Below, in pieces: positions 32,021 through 44,364 of a stretch of 64,000 bases of DNA. Under the pieces are notes generated by a model. It made no database searches, was not told where the DNA came from, and was given only the letters and a program-made list of their open reading frames with translations. The translations under genes and the position numbers were made by a program. Source of the DNA: Cryoendolithus antarcticus (Eukaryota; Ascomycota; Dothideomycetes; Cladosporiales; Cladosporiaceae); NCBI GenBank assembly GCA_002077065.1, contig NAJO01000039.1, forward strand, positions 124,001 to 188,000, given 5' to 3'. How positions within the stretch are numbered: position 1 is the stretch's first letter; the number at the start of each line of letters is the position of its first letter.

Positions 32021-33073
32021 ATGCTTCTCAGCCTCGCCTCAGCTGCCTTCGCTGGCCTGCTAATCACTTCGACTACTGCTCTGCCCCTAGCAAAACGAGA
32101 CTCCACCGGCCCAGTCATCACAACCGACTTCCCCGATCCCTCGATCATCAAAGTCGGCGACACCTGGTACGCCTTTGGCACCCAGTCAGTTTACGACTAT
32201 ACCAACGTCAAGATCCAACTCGCCACCTCCACAGACTTCGTGAACTGGAGCTTGCAAGCCGGCTACGACGCTCTCGGGAATTTGCCCTCATGGGCCGAGG
32301 CCGGTCAAGTCTGGGCTCCAGATGTGTTCAAACGCGCAGATGGCAGCTTTATAATGTACTTCTCCGCTACGACGACCACGGCAGGTAATGGAGCGTATCA
32401 TTGCTTTGGCACTGCAACGAGCAATAACATTGCTGGTCCCTACTACTCAAACACTGATACCCCGTTCGCCTGCCCGACTGATCAAGGTGGCGCGATCGAT
32501 GCGAGCGCATTCCAGGACGTCGATGGGTCGCTGTACGTGTTGTACAAGATTGACGCGAATTCCATGGGGCATGGTGGTGTCTGCGGCAACACTGTCGATC
32601 CGATCGTGTCGACGCCTATCATGATTCAGAAGGTGGAGGCAGATGGCACGACGAAAATCGGCGATCCGACGGAGATCCTGAGCAATGGGCAGTATGATGG
32701 TCCTCTTGTTGAGGCACCGAGTATGGCACGCAGTGGTGACGGGACGTACATTCTGTACTTCAGCAGCAATTGTTACAGGTACGCATACAGTCCATTCACG
32801 AGTCAATCGGGACCTACTGACACTCCCCGAGGCACCGACAGCTACGATACCTCATACGCCACCGGCCATAGCCCTACAGGGCCATTTACGAAGGCACAGT
32901 ATCCGCTGCTGGTCACTGGCACGAATGGCGTGTATGGACCTGGTGGCGCTGACATTGACGTTGACTCGTCGCATATGGCTTTCCATGCGTACGTCACGAA
33001 GGGTGATGTGGGTGGTAGGCGGGCGATGTACACTGCACGAGTACGGTTTATCGGAGGGATGGTGAGCTTCTAG
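32021..33073 (+). CDS. Secreted glycoside hydrolase family 43 protein
   Basis: Single exon, 350 residues. A signal peptide (about residues 1-20, LASAAFAGLLITSTTALP) is followed by a KR site at about 25 that a Kex2-type protease could cut. The five-bladed beta-propeller of GH43 is shown by the three acidic catalytic motifs: TDFPDPSIIK (general base Asp), GAIDASAFQD (modulating Asp) and GPLVEAPSM (acid Glu). WYAFGTQS and WAPDVFKRADGSF are further GH43 landmarks. Likely an extracellular arabinan- or xylan-side-chain hydrolase; the subfamily cannot be fixed by eye. All catalytic residues are present. It stands alone, with no neighbouring transporters or sugar genes. Confidence 0.9.
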   Translation: MLLSLASAAFAGLLITSTTALPLAKRDSTGPVITTDFPDPSIIKVGDTWYAFGTQSVYDYTNVKIQLATSTDFVNWSLQAGYDALGNLPSWAEAGQVWAPDVFKRADGSFIMYFSATTTTAGNGAYHCFGTATSNNIAGPYYSNTDTPFACPTDQGGAIDASAFQDVDGSLYVLYKIDANSMGHGGVCGNTVDPIVSTPIMIQKVEADGTTKIGDPTEILSNGQYDGPLVEAPSMARSGDGTYILYFSSNCYRYAYSPFTSQSGPTDTPRGTDSYDTSYATGHSPTGPFTKAQYPLLVTGTNGVYGPGGADIDVDSSHMAFHAYVTKGDVGGRRAMYTARVRFIGGMVSF

Positions 33074-33673
33074 GAGTTATCAAATATGACTTGAGGGTGG
33101 TATGAGAGGCGGGTCAGTGGATGTGGTTTCTTTGTGTTCGGCTCAGCGTGGCGTCTGGGATCGTTGGAGTTTGGCGGTGAGGGGATGGTCCAAACCCGGG
33201 TTCTGTGAAAATGCAGCTATTGCTCATTACCAGTGCTGGTGTGTATGGGTGTAGACAATATTCACGCAAGACAGTGGCCAATGAGCGGGGACGTTCTCAA
33301 TCGTTTCCATTCGCTATTCACTTCCGCTGTCTGGCTCCCTTGCCTGCAGCACGGATTGAGCGCTTCTGCTTCGCTCTTCGTATTCGTGCCGATCAATCTC
33401 CAATCGTAGGCCCGATATGACGTTTGCCTGAGACCGTGGATTCCACAGCGTCAACTCGCCAAAAGCTGTTGACCACTCAGTATCGCATTCGAGTATCAGC
33501 GCCATGTGTCTCGCATTGCAGCTAATAGCCTTCGTCAAGTCAAGAGCCCGCGGTCGTACACTTGCACCGCGGTATCCCTCGCGGAAAGCCGCAGCCCCGC
33601 CCCGAGACATACCTCACTCTTCCTTCAACTCCACTCCAGGCTTCTGCTCAGTCTCAAAGTGGGCCTTCAACGT
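33074..33673. other. Convergent intergenic after GH43 and the broken GTPase
   Basis: 600 bases. The frame of the GTPase continues past its TAG for 19 charged codons to a TGA near 33615, so the original C-terminus may lie here. A further minus-strand frame (33610-33314) in the same register has no domain. Confidence 0.4.
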
Positions 33674-36496
33674 CTAATACTCGGCCTGCACCTCCTTGAC
33701 CTTATCATCCCACTTACTCCACACATGCACGACTGCGTCACGCATGGCAGTCTCGGCCGGAGCATCCGCTCTCTTCGTCGCAACCAGATCGTCGATCGCT
33801 TTGTAGACCTTCTTCAAGCACAACGCGATGTCTTTGCCGAGCTTGCGCACATTCGCAGCATCGTCACTCTCGAGGCGCTTTGCGATGGCCGCCTCCATAC
33901 GTGCGAACGGCGATGAGTCACCTTGCTGTTTGAGATGAGTCTCGAGGCGATCGAGGCTACGCTTGGTGACGCCGGCGCCGCAGTCCGCATTGCAGGCGTC
34001 ATAGACCGGACTGGTGATCTGAGCGAAGAAACCCTCGTGGCTGTCCTGGGTGATGTCGATGAGGATGTTGCGAAGTGTCTTTTTGTACGCAATGCGGTTG
34101 TCGACGAAGAGTTTTGCGACTGCCAGAGTCTGCAGGTCAATCGCGCGCAGCAGCTTGTGCTTGGTCACTGCGTTCATGGGCCACGCCTTGACGCCGTCCT
34201 TGACCTCGGTCATATTCTTGCAGAGGCCGCGCTCCAGTGTCTCACAGATGTGTTGTTGCGCGTTCACCAGCAGCGGCCACTGCTGCTCTGCGATTCCCGT
34301 AAAGGTGGTCGTGAACAGCTCGTTCTAGGATTCTTTGGGGCACATCTTGGTGCTGTGTCTGCCGTCCTTGCGGATGAAAGCGCGAACAGTCGAGTGATGC
34401 TTCTCGGCAATCTTGCTCATTTCCTTCGCCGCCGACTCAGTCGCGCTCTCGAGCTCGTCTTGCAGAGCGACGGAGATCAACTTCTGCGTCTTCCGGGTGA
34501 AAGCTACAAGACGGTCCTCGATGCGCTTTTTCGAGCCGTGTTGCGGCCTTTTCACCAGCTCGAGTAGCCGCGGCGCCCCCTCAACGGTAGTCTTCTCGAG
34601 CCACGAAAGAATGTCGTGAAGCATGGAAGGCAAATTCTGGTTCACATTCGCCTCAAAGGTACGAAGCAAGTCGGGCGCACACAGCCCGAGAACGTGCGCG
34701 CGTAAATTGAGAATGCCAGTCTCATCCGCTGTGAGCTTCGCACCTTTAAACTTCGCACCCTTACAAGCTAGGTAGTGATAGTTGGAAACACAGTGGACGA
34801 CAAGATCCTGTCCTTTAGGGAGCAAGTCGCTCCGGACGTCCATCAGCTTGGTGGTGTTGAGCTTGTTACGTGCCTCGACTGAGTGTGCAACTCTTTGCTG
34901 CTCATAGGTCGCAGCTTCAGCGCGCTTCTTGCTGAGCTCGACCTCTTGACGCTGAAGAGCATCGCGCTGGGTATGGGTAAATTTGCGCTTGGAAGTCTTC
35001 TTTTGCTGGATAGAACGATTGAGTTTCCTGCACTCCAATTTCTTAGCCAGATACTGATCATGGATCTGATGCGCAGTGTCGAGCACACAACCTTCGTTCT
35101 CCAGATAATTGGTCATCGTGAGCTCGTGCCCGACGATGACGTCGTCGGTATGAGTCGGAATGGTCAACACCCTGCCTTCGAAAGGGATACCGTAGCGGGA
35201 CAGCAGCTGATATACTGTCCGGTCGTCTGCCACTCGAGCTACGTCCGCGACTGCCCAGATGTTGTCACAGGTCTTGATATACTCTGTGTGGTGTTGACCC
35301 GAGCCTGATTGGTGTCCGAGATACCTGGAAGAGTCAGTATTGTGCGGATGACGACACAGCTGTGAACTCATAGCTACCTGGGAGATCGACAAGTGTTACT
35401 CTGTCGAGCACTCTCGAGCCCTTGACAAACATGCTGTTCTACGTCAGCATAAGACATGGAGCCAATGAGGGGAGAAAACGTGCCGAACACGCTCTACGAG
35501 CGGCCACAGGCCCGGCACGCCGCTTGTGGAGCTCGAAGCGGTCAAAGGGTCGATTTTCGCACGCAGCTCTTGAAGTGTATCTGCCTCGCATACATCTGCA
35601 CAGCCACGATCCCCAGTCGTCTTGCTTTGCAGCTTCTCCTTACAGCGCGCGAGCAGGCTCTGCAAAAGGGTTTGCGTACCGTCCTCGTTGTATGATTTGG
35701 CGAGAGAGATCTTAGCGACTCTGAGATTCTTGAGATCCGGCAGATCGCAGAACAAGGTGCATAATGTCTTGATCGCGGACTTAGCGCTGAGACTGTAGGT
35801 TTGTCTGTCTTCATCCCAGCTGCGGTCTTTCTCGAAGGTGAATAGGCAGTAATCCCGAAAAATCTCCTTCAGCTGGACTTCGAACTCGCCAATAGGGATG
35901 TATTCGACGATAGCGACACAAGAGACTTCTTGTGAGGGCGACGGGCCAGAGTATTCGGTCGGTACGCAGCTACAGCTCTCGCCGCCACTCAGACTCTTGG
36001 CCAGATCGGGACAGTCGGTGACTGCATTGAGCAGCGAGCTCTTGCCAGTCCCAGCGTTGCCCAGAACGGCAATTCTGAGCTTTGTGGTCTTCGGCAAATC
36101 TATCAGCTCTCGTGCTCGCGCGATGTGTTCTTCGACATGCTTCACCGCCGCCTTGTGGGTCGTGAAAGTCTCGACTACCTGCCCAGCGACTTGGCGGAGG
36201 TTCTCGAACAGTTGCGGAATTCTCTCGTCGTAGATGACGTGACTTGGCCAAGGCTTATTGGCCTCGGCATATTGTCCAGCTTTGCTGTCATCGGATTCGT
36301 CACCACTGCCGTCGTCGTCGTTTTCTTCGGAGTCAAGGGAGGCATCGTTCAGATCAGCTTCGTTATCTGCCGTACTATTTGGGGGAGTTGTTGTGTTGGG
36401 ATCGTCGGCAATTACGAAGACTCCGACGCTCTGGGCATTGGTGATTTCGGTGACGTTCCTGCGCGTAACGCCGCGTGGTTGCAATGGCGCGTTCAT
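33674..36496 (-). pseudogene. SLIP-GC/dynamin-like large GTPase, disrupted
   Basis: Large P-loop GTPase of the nuclear SLIP-GC/dynamin-like type that is common and multi-copy in filamentous fungi. Exon 1 (36496-35484) has an acidic linker and the G1 loop LGNAGTGKSSLLNAV; exon 2 (35433-35378) ends in the G3 motif TLVDLPG; exon 3 continues GISDTNQARVNTT. Three defects appear. The first donor is GCACGT rather than GT. One base is missing near 35282-35286, where CAG-GAG is expected, before EYIKTCDNIWAVADV. An in-frame TAG lies at 34325-34327 between PKES and NELFTTTF. The frame otherwise stays coherent to 33674 (KWDDKVKEVQAEY). Most likely a recent pseudogene. Confidence 0.75.
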
Positions 36497-37300
36497 GGTG
36501 TAGACATTCGTCTAGCTGCGTGCTGTATGACTCTGTGGTGGAGGGTGCAATCTGTACGTCGGCTGATGGTCACGAGAATGTGGAGGTTCACGGTGGATGT
36601 TGTGTTCAGCCTTGAGCGAAAGGGATGGAGTAAATGATGGGAAAGAAGTGCAGGAAAGAATGGAAGCGTTGCTTGTCCAATGGCACATGCATCGCTGAAG
36701 TCTGCGAGATCTTATCATCACTTCGACGGAGCTCGTGGCATCAAATTAGTGGAGCACACACAGCAGAGAGGGAGAGTGAGCGTGCAAATGGCCGCGCGGC
36801 ACGCATCTTCAGTGAAGCGAGGCAGTGAACTGAGTGAGTGCAAGCAATACATATCATGTGACGAGCATGTGACAGTGGCCGTGAAGGTTGCTCGCGCAGG
36901 AGCAAGAAACTCGCGAGCAATAACTTGGAGCAGTGAGCCATTGCAAAGTGTGTGTAGCTGCTTACAGATTGACCAAGAGAGATGCGCAAAGAAGGAGGAG
37001 GTAGAAGGAAGTGAGGTCAAGTCGACTCCTGGTGCAAACGCCAAGACTCGGCAGTGGTGCCCCTGTGCCGAAGATGACACCGCCTTACGAGACTCGCGCG
37101 GTGCTCGTGGGTGAAACATACGAAGCAATTGTTGACTGCTCTGGAGTACCAGGACCTGGAGCAAAGACTGCATGGTGATTTGGAGACGCTGTATAAAATG
37201 CTCTTCCTCCGGTGACAGCTTTCGCAACGGCTTTCCTTGATCAACGACAATCAACGACCACCCACCTCTGATCGCATTCCCCCGCGGCAATCTCAGCAAT
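36497..37300. other. Intergenic, no supported gene
   Basis: 804 bases between the start of the disrupted GTPase and a plus-strand small membrane-protein gene. A long minus-strand frame (37401-36718) crosses it but has repetitive, unfolded-looking composition and overlaps the next gene; I regard it as chance. Confidence 0.5.
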
Positions 37301-37816
37301 ATGTTTTGCCTTAGGTCATGGGTGTTTATGCTCGTATTCCTGTGAGCGACCTGTCCGTGTAGTAACGGGTTCCATACTGACAGGATTTCTAGCACCAACA
37401 CCCCACCCCTCTACGTCCTCCTCTTCCTCACAGCAACCTACGCCCTCCAACGCCCCTGCGTGTACTGCAGTATCCTCCTCTTCGTCCTAGTCTACTCTCT
37501 CTTCGACTTCAGCGCCGACTGGTTCGAACCGCGATGGCATGATACGCTCTCCCCGATCGAAACCGCGTCTCTCTACCTGAACGGGAACTGCACGTTCACG
37601 GAAGCGATTGTTGAGACGGCGACGCTGGCTGGCGTGGCCGTGAACGGGAGTGTAAGGGCGATTGCGGGAGCTGCGACTGAGAGTGTGAGGAGGCGAGCGA
37701 TGACGGGGACGGCGTTGCAAGGGGCAAGCACTGGGAACGGGACGTTCTGGCTACGGGCTTTTCTGGAAAAGAGGCAAGTGCGGATACCTTGTATTGATGT
37801 ACTAGTCCGGCTGTAG
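37301..37816 (+). CDS. Small membrane protein, unknown function
   Basis: Two exons (37301-37341 and 37384-37816; GTGAGC to TGACAG) give 157 residues. The first exon supplies a hydrophobic start (MFCLRSWVFMLVFL), and exon 2 adds two close helices (PLYVLLFLTATYALQ and YCSILLFVLVYSLFDF) followed by an acidic turn (DWFEPRWHD). The C-terminal part is soluble, with four NxS/T sites (NCT, NGS, NGT, TGNGT), which fits a lumenal or extracellular side. I do not recognise the family. The 42-nt intron is short but has usable signals. A longer upstream start cannot be excluded. Confidence 0.5.
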
Positions 37817-38475
37817 ATTGTACATGAATGGGCGATGGAATACGGACGATACCCTAGGTTCGGCGCGGACTATAGAAGGCAGAGGTAGCATAGGACGGCG
37901 TTGCATCTTTTTCAATGGTCCCTGGGAGGTACCTCGGCGGCAGCGCTCAGCAGCAACCGCCGTAACTCCAGCGGAGAATTCTATCGGAGGCACGCCATAA
38001 TGTACATATCATATACGTCCGTGTCCGCATCAGGACGCTCACGTGCTCTTCGTCTTTCGCCCGGCGCTAGCGCATGAAGTGAGCTTTGACCCAATGCATT
38101 TACAACATCCGCGTAGTCGATGTTGATCTCATAGCTTGATTGTATCTGCACCGCGCAATAGTTCGACTCCGTGCCCGCCTTATGTCAATCCCTTGCGGAA
38201 GGCACGCTACTGCAAGGCACCTTCCCAGGGCGATCGCTCCACTTCGCGGGCATGGTGGGGTCTTTGAACGCGGGAAGTGCTTGCTTGGGAAGGTAACATC
38301 GACGCGTTTGAGCAGCTCGTTCTCAAGAAGGCAGCAATATTTTGTTAGCACTTCCGCTCCATCTTCTTCAGTTTTCCGTTCCACACGTCGATTGCATCCT
38401 CTAAATCGCCAGCTTTGGAGGAATCGCACCGCGACCAGGAATTGTTCGCGCGAGGCCACGAGCACACAGACCGCA
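37817..38475. other. Intergenic upstream of the M1 aminopeptidase gene
   Basis: 659 bases with overlapping short frames on both strands and no domain. Presumed to hold the aminopeptidase promoter. Confidence 0.5.
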
Positions 38476-41445
38476 ATGGCTAAGGATCGTGATGTCTTGT
38501 CTGATGAGTAAGTCACGCGAACTATTTCCCCCTCAATGCCTTGCCAATACCGAATATCTCTCGAGCTCGCACCTTGCGCGTGGAGAACCCTTGTCCCGGC
38601 CCTCCACTGACAATCATTAGCGTCAAGCCAACGAACTACTCCATCTCCCTCGTCGATCTCCTCCCCAAAGCACCATGGACCTACCAGGGTACTGTCGTGA
38701 TCGACCTCAAGGTCAAGAATGCTACCAAGTCAATCACACTCAACACCCACGAGCTCAAGGTCCACTCTGCCTCCATCTCCCTCGAATCCGGCAAGACAGC
38801 TTCCTCGATCAAAGCCTCGAACATCTCATACGACACCAAGAACCAGCGATGTACGCTCTCGCTTGACCAGGAGCTACCTCAAACCGAGAAGGCAGTCCTC
38901 GAGATCAGCTTCGAGGGCACGATGAACAGTAGCATGGCTGGTTTCTACAGATCGAAATATACACCTCCAGTCCCGGCGTCCAAAGGCGTTGCAAAGGATG
39001 ACGATCATCACTACATGTTCTCCACGCAATTCGAGTCCTCGGACGCCCGCAGAGCATTCCCATGTTTCGATGAGCCGAACCTTAAAGCTACCTTCGACTT
39101 CGAGCTGGAGATCCCAGAGGATCTGACTGCGCTGTCGAATATGCCTAAGAAAGATGTCAAGAAGGGCAAGAAAGAAGGGACCAAGGTTGTGAGCTTCGAC
39201 AGAACGCCGATCATGAGCACATACTTGCTCGCTTGGGCGTTTGGAGACTTCGAGTATGTGGAAGACTTCACGCGGCGGAAGTACAACGGGAAGACACTAC
39301 CTGTAAGAGTCTACACGACGAAAGGCTTGAAGAAGCAGGGCATGTTGGCATTGGAGAGCGCTCACCAGGTCGTGGACTACTTCTCTGAGGTACACGTGGT
39401 CATTCGACGGGCGAGAACAATATGGCAGGATGCTGACAGAATGACAGATCTTCCGCATCGACTACCCACTTCCCAAAGTGGACATGCTGGCCGTGCATGA
39501 GTTTGTAAGTCCCCTTGCGAATCCAACATTGCTTGCACTGACGGCTTAGTCCATCATACGTCTCCCCTGCGATGCGTTCCGCGAACCTAGCTGACCGGTG
39601 CTTGCAGTCACACGGCGCCATGGAGAACTGGGGCTTGATCACATACCGCACAACCGCGATCCTCTTCGATGAATACGCCTCAGATCAAAAGTACCGCAAC
39701 CGCGTGGTCTACGTTGTCGCCCACGAGCTCGCACACCAATGGTCAGGTCAGAAACCCCGATATGAGAAATTTGTACTGATGTCAGAAAAAGGTTCGGGAA
39801 TCTCGTGACCATGGACTGGTGGAATGAGCTCTGGCTCAACGAGGGCTTCGCTACTTGGGTCGGCTGGTATGCCGTGGACTACCTGCACCCTGACTGGAAT
39901 GTCTGGGGCCAGTTCGTGACCGATTCGATGCAGACTGCTTTCCAGCTTGACTCTTTGCGGACATCGCATCCGATCGAAGTACCCGTCCGGAACGCGCTCG
40001 AGGTTGATCAGATCTTCGATCACATCAGCTACCTCAAGGGCAGCTCTGTCATTCGCATGTGTGCTGCTCATCTCGGTGTTGAGACGTTCCTGAAAGGCGT
40101 CTCGGAGTACCTCAAGGCGCACACGTATGGCAATGCTACGACGAACGATCTTTGGTCTGCCCTGAGCAAGGCGTCCGGACAGGATGTGAAAGCTTTCATG
40201 GACCCGTGGATCCTCAAAATTGGGTTTCCGGTTGTCACCGTTGCTGAGGAGCCAGGCCAGATCAGTGTGCGCCAATCACGCTTCTTGACTGCCGGCGAAG
40301 TCAAGCCAGAGGAGAACGAGACTACCTGGTGGATCCCGCTTGGTCTCAAGACTGGACCACAGGCGACTGACGCGCAGCGTGAGCCATTCACGACGAAAGA
40401 GGACACGTATCGCGACATCGATACTAGTTTCTACAAACTTAATGGTGATCAGACCGGCTTCTATCGCACGAATCTTCCTCCACAGCGGCTCCTAGAGCTC
40501 AGCAAGGCACTTGACAAGCTGTCTGTGCAGGACAAGATCGGACTGATCGGTGATGCTGGGGCGCTGGCAGTGTCTGGCGATGGCACCACAGCTGGCGTCC
40601 TCATGTTCCTTGAGGGCTTCTCGGTCGAGACAAACTACCTCGTGTGGAGTGAAGTCTTGTCCACACTTGGCAAGATCCGGACAACCTTTTCAGACGACGC
40701 CGAGATCAGCAAAGCCTTGAGCAACTACACGCTCAAGCTCGTCACAGCAGCTACGGACAACATTGGCTGGACCTTCAACCCTGGCGACGACTATCTCAAA
40801 GGCCAACTGCGCGCTCTGCTACTTCAGACTGCTGGCCTCGTCGGACATGAAGGTGTTGTCGCGGAGTCTCAGAAGCGGTTCAAGGCTTTCGTTGACGGTG
40901 ACAAACAAGCCATACACCCCTCGCTTCGCAGTGCAGTCTTCAAGATCTCCATCAAGAATGGTGGCAAAGAAGCGTACGAAGCAATCAAGCATGAGTACAT
41001 CACCACCACTTCCATCGATGGGCGTGAGATCACGCTCCAATCACTTGGGCAAGTGCAGTCTGCGGAGCTCGCGCAGGAGTATCTGAAATTCGGCTTCAGC
41101 GGTGGAGTCGCCATCCAAGACGTGCACTCGGTAGGTGCCTCGCTGGCGAACAATAGCAAGACCCGCCTCGAGGTGTGGACGTACATGAAAGCGAACTGGG
41201 ACATGATCTACGAGAAGTTGAGTGGGAACATGGTGGTGTTGGAGCGATTCGTGAGGATGTGTCTGATCAAGAATTCGAGCTTTGATGTTGAAAAGGATAT
41301 CCAAGCATTCTTCAAGGACAAGGATCAGACGGGCTACGATCGTGGCCTGGCGGTGGTCAGCGATACCATCAAGGGGAATGCGAGATATAAGGAGCGGGAC
41401 GCTGGGGCTATCAGGGAATGGCTGAAGGCGCATGGCTACGCGTAG
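38476..41445 (+). CDS. ape2: M1 zinc aminopeptidase (Ape2/Aap1 type)
   Basis: Five exons (38476-38507, 38621-39389, 39448-39504, 39608-39741, 39792-41445) give 881 residues, normal for this family. Removes N-terminal residues from peptides. The substrate-anchoring GAMEN motif reads SHGAMENWG, and zinc is bound by HELAH with the distal Glu in WLNEGFATW; the family [20 protein letters not shown] junction is recovered only if the last intron uses the donor at 39742 and acceptor at 39791. A competing donor five bases on would break the frame. A C-terminal ERAP1-like helical domain follows. No signal peptide, so probably cytosolic, as for Ape2. Confidence 0.94.
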
Positions 41446-41897
41446 GTCAGCTCGTGCTGCCACTTGTGCCAAGCGCACTACAAGCGGCGAGGACAAAGCT
41501 TGCTTCACAGCATGCTCAATGAAACAAGCAGGATATGTCTTTGTCATTGCCACGTGACATCACTTCGCGTGTCTGTCTACCACATCACTCACAGGCAATA
41601 TCAGACAGTTTGCCTGATGTGAAAAGCACAAGTGAAGTCGTGATTCACTCACTCCATCCAATCACCACCCGCTACCCGCGCGTGACTAATACACTCCGCG
41701 CCAGTCCACTTCCAGCTCTCTAGGTTCCACACCCCGCCTTGTCATCACCTGAAGCGCCCGCTGCTGCCTCTCATCTACACCGACCTATCAACCTCACCTC
41801 CAACAACACCGACACCGATCAACATCAGACTACTTCTTGCGCTTGGCTAGCTTCGGTAATTACATTACAACACACGACCATCGCGACAACCGCCAGC
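41446..41897. promoter_or_regulatory. Promoter region of atg8
   Basis: 452 bases after the aminopeptidase stop. The 150 bases before the atg8 ATG are rich in CA and AC runs with few G, the usual look of a fungal 5' leader. No clear TATA box. Confidence 0.4.
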
Positions 41898-42452
<555 letters not shown>

Positions 42453-43496
42453 ATGCCTTCGAGCTGATCATCCATCCTACGACTATGCCCGACCAATATG
42501 ACGAATACCGATGACACCCTACCCCGATCACGATACTGCCCAACCTGCACTCTGGACCTGGGACTATGACTTGGAGGCTGCTGAGCGAAAGTCGGCTGAG
42601 ACTATGATTGGACATGCCTGCATACGAGCAGTAGATCGGAGAGTAGAGGAGACTGATTGACTGTGCAGTCTCTGCGGTGCGACAGGCCAGAAATGTGCAT
42701 GAGGTTTTGCCGGGCAGTCTTCAAGTTGGTAGTCCTAGGTTGCTGCGAATACCCCTTCTGCACCGATATCAGGAGTTTCACACGTTGCGACTCTTATTGC
42801 AGCCGTTCTGAAATGCAGCTCGTCCCTCTAGAGCCCGAGCCGACATGCGATAGTCACTTGATGCGCAGCACCGACGGACGTGAGAGCACATTTATGTGCG
42901 TTCTGTTATATGTATGCTGATGGTCCGAACGTATATTTTGCACCGTCACCCAGGTTCCCAACCAATGAGTGTTTCCCATCTCCAACGTGATGGGATCTGC
43001 ATGCATGAGGTAGATGTGCGGCACAGTGTCAACCTCAAGGTCTCCTCATCATCGATGGTTGTCCTTTCACAGTAGACAAGCTTCGCAGTTTCTTTCCACG
43101 AGCGGTCGGCGCTCATCACTTCGAAAGAACAAGTCCTCTCAACGTCCTAGCGTCGAGAGTCACAAGGATCAGGTGAGTTGTGACACTCACAAACAGCAAG
43201 TCCCCTCGCTCCCCTAAGCTAGCGATCTTGTCTCGCACAAGTAGTAGCATACTAAATGGCACGTTCACGGCACAGTATAGAAGCGGGCGTTGAACACGAT
43301 GGGAGCACAGCTTTTCTCCAGTTACTCCCAGAGTACAGGGCTGCATACACTCTGACCCGCCTCGTCGCTATGCAATCGTTCCTTTTCGTTGGCGTCTGTT
43401 CATCTATGCGCTGTTAAGACTCCATGGCCGTCTACGGACTGATGCTACATCAACGAGAGGCACTAACGGCAAACATACACTGCTAACTATATCAGA
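42453..43496. other. Intergenic, 1 kb, no supported gene
   Basis: Between atg8 and the first member of the small tandem family. Searched for another copy of that family (a WP...RDxxGP block) and found none. Only short frames without domain. Confidence 0.5.
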
Positions 43497-43892
43497 ATGT
43501 CTATGCCCGTAGATTCTGATCACCCCTTCCCATACGATCAATACCTCGTATGGCCTTGCGACAACCTAGATCTAGACGCTGAGGACGTACTCGAGTGACA
43601 AATCCGGGACGTCGTTGGCCCAGATATCAAGGTCACGAGAGAGACCACCGCCGCTACAGCAGCCAAGAATAGTCCCAGGAGCGTACTTTTCTGGGAGATT
43701 GAAGTGCCAAGCGATGAGCATTTGCTACAGCTGAAGAAGCTGGAAGGTGTAGGTAGTGTGTTGTGAGGAAGTGAAGACGGAGCTGGGGCTGACACTCTTT
43801 CGTACGTAGAGTGCCTGCAAAAGGATGGCATTGATGAGGATCTTAATTCCGAGGATGAACGGACCATAGGTGGCGATGGTGCGAGCGCTTAG
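43497..43892 (+). pseudogene. Tandem small-protein family, copy 1 (nonsense codon)
   Basis: First of four related head-to-tail genes. From the ATG at 43497 it reads PYDQYLVWPCDNL, then hits TGA at 43596-43598 and continues in frame with QIRDVVGPDIKV and PSDEHLLQLKKLEG. Copy 2 has CTCGATCGACAAATCCGG where this copy has CTCGAGTGACAAATCCGG, so an Arg CGA has become TGA. The second exon (ECLQKDGIDEDL) appears near 43812 after a TACGTAG acceptor, but the splice phase is less clean than in copies 3 and 4. It also lacks the PRDQATRD segment and carries an Ala/Thr-rich stretch instead. Probably non-functional. Function of the family unknown. Confidence 0.6.
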
Positions 43893-44364
43893 CGCTATTC
43901 ATCGACAAAACCTAGCAGAGGGTCGATGTCTACCTGACATGTTCGTAACCAGCGAAGCTCAGCGGGTAGTAATGTCTTTAGACCCGCCTTTCGGACCATG
44001 CAGTTTCTGAATTTGAAGTGACGTGCTGTCGTTAGCGGACTTGCATATGGATTGGACCATATACCTTTGAGGATCCGACTCGACCAAATTAAATTTAATA
44101 AGCTTCAGGGCTGCAAGACTCGATGTTACGCATGTCGTGATGACGGTTGCAAGAAGCAGCACAACTCTCGATGCTTACCTCGCGCTTCCAAGCTCGCAGT
44201 GCCTCACAATATTAGCATCCTAACGTCTGCTTCTTGCGGGACTAGTAACCTCGGAAAGGAAGCATGAGTGAATCGGACGCTAGGTAAGACTTTTGAAAAA
44301 GACGGTTGCACCTATCGCTTTGGTCCGTACACGTTCGCTGCACTTCTTACATATCGCCACCGTG
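43893..44364. other. Spacer between tandem copies 1 and 2
   Basis: 472 bases with no supported gene; presumed 3' flank of copy 1 and promoter of copy 2. Confidence 0.45.

Noticed and set aside
36718..37401. Minus-strand frame of 227 codons between the GTPase and the small membrane protein
   Set aside because: Composition is repetitive and unfolded, it overlaps the better-supported plus-strand gene at 37301, and no domain is visible.
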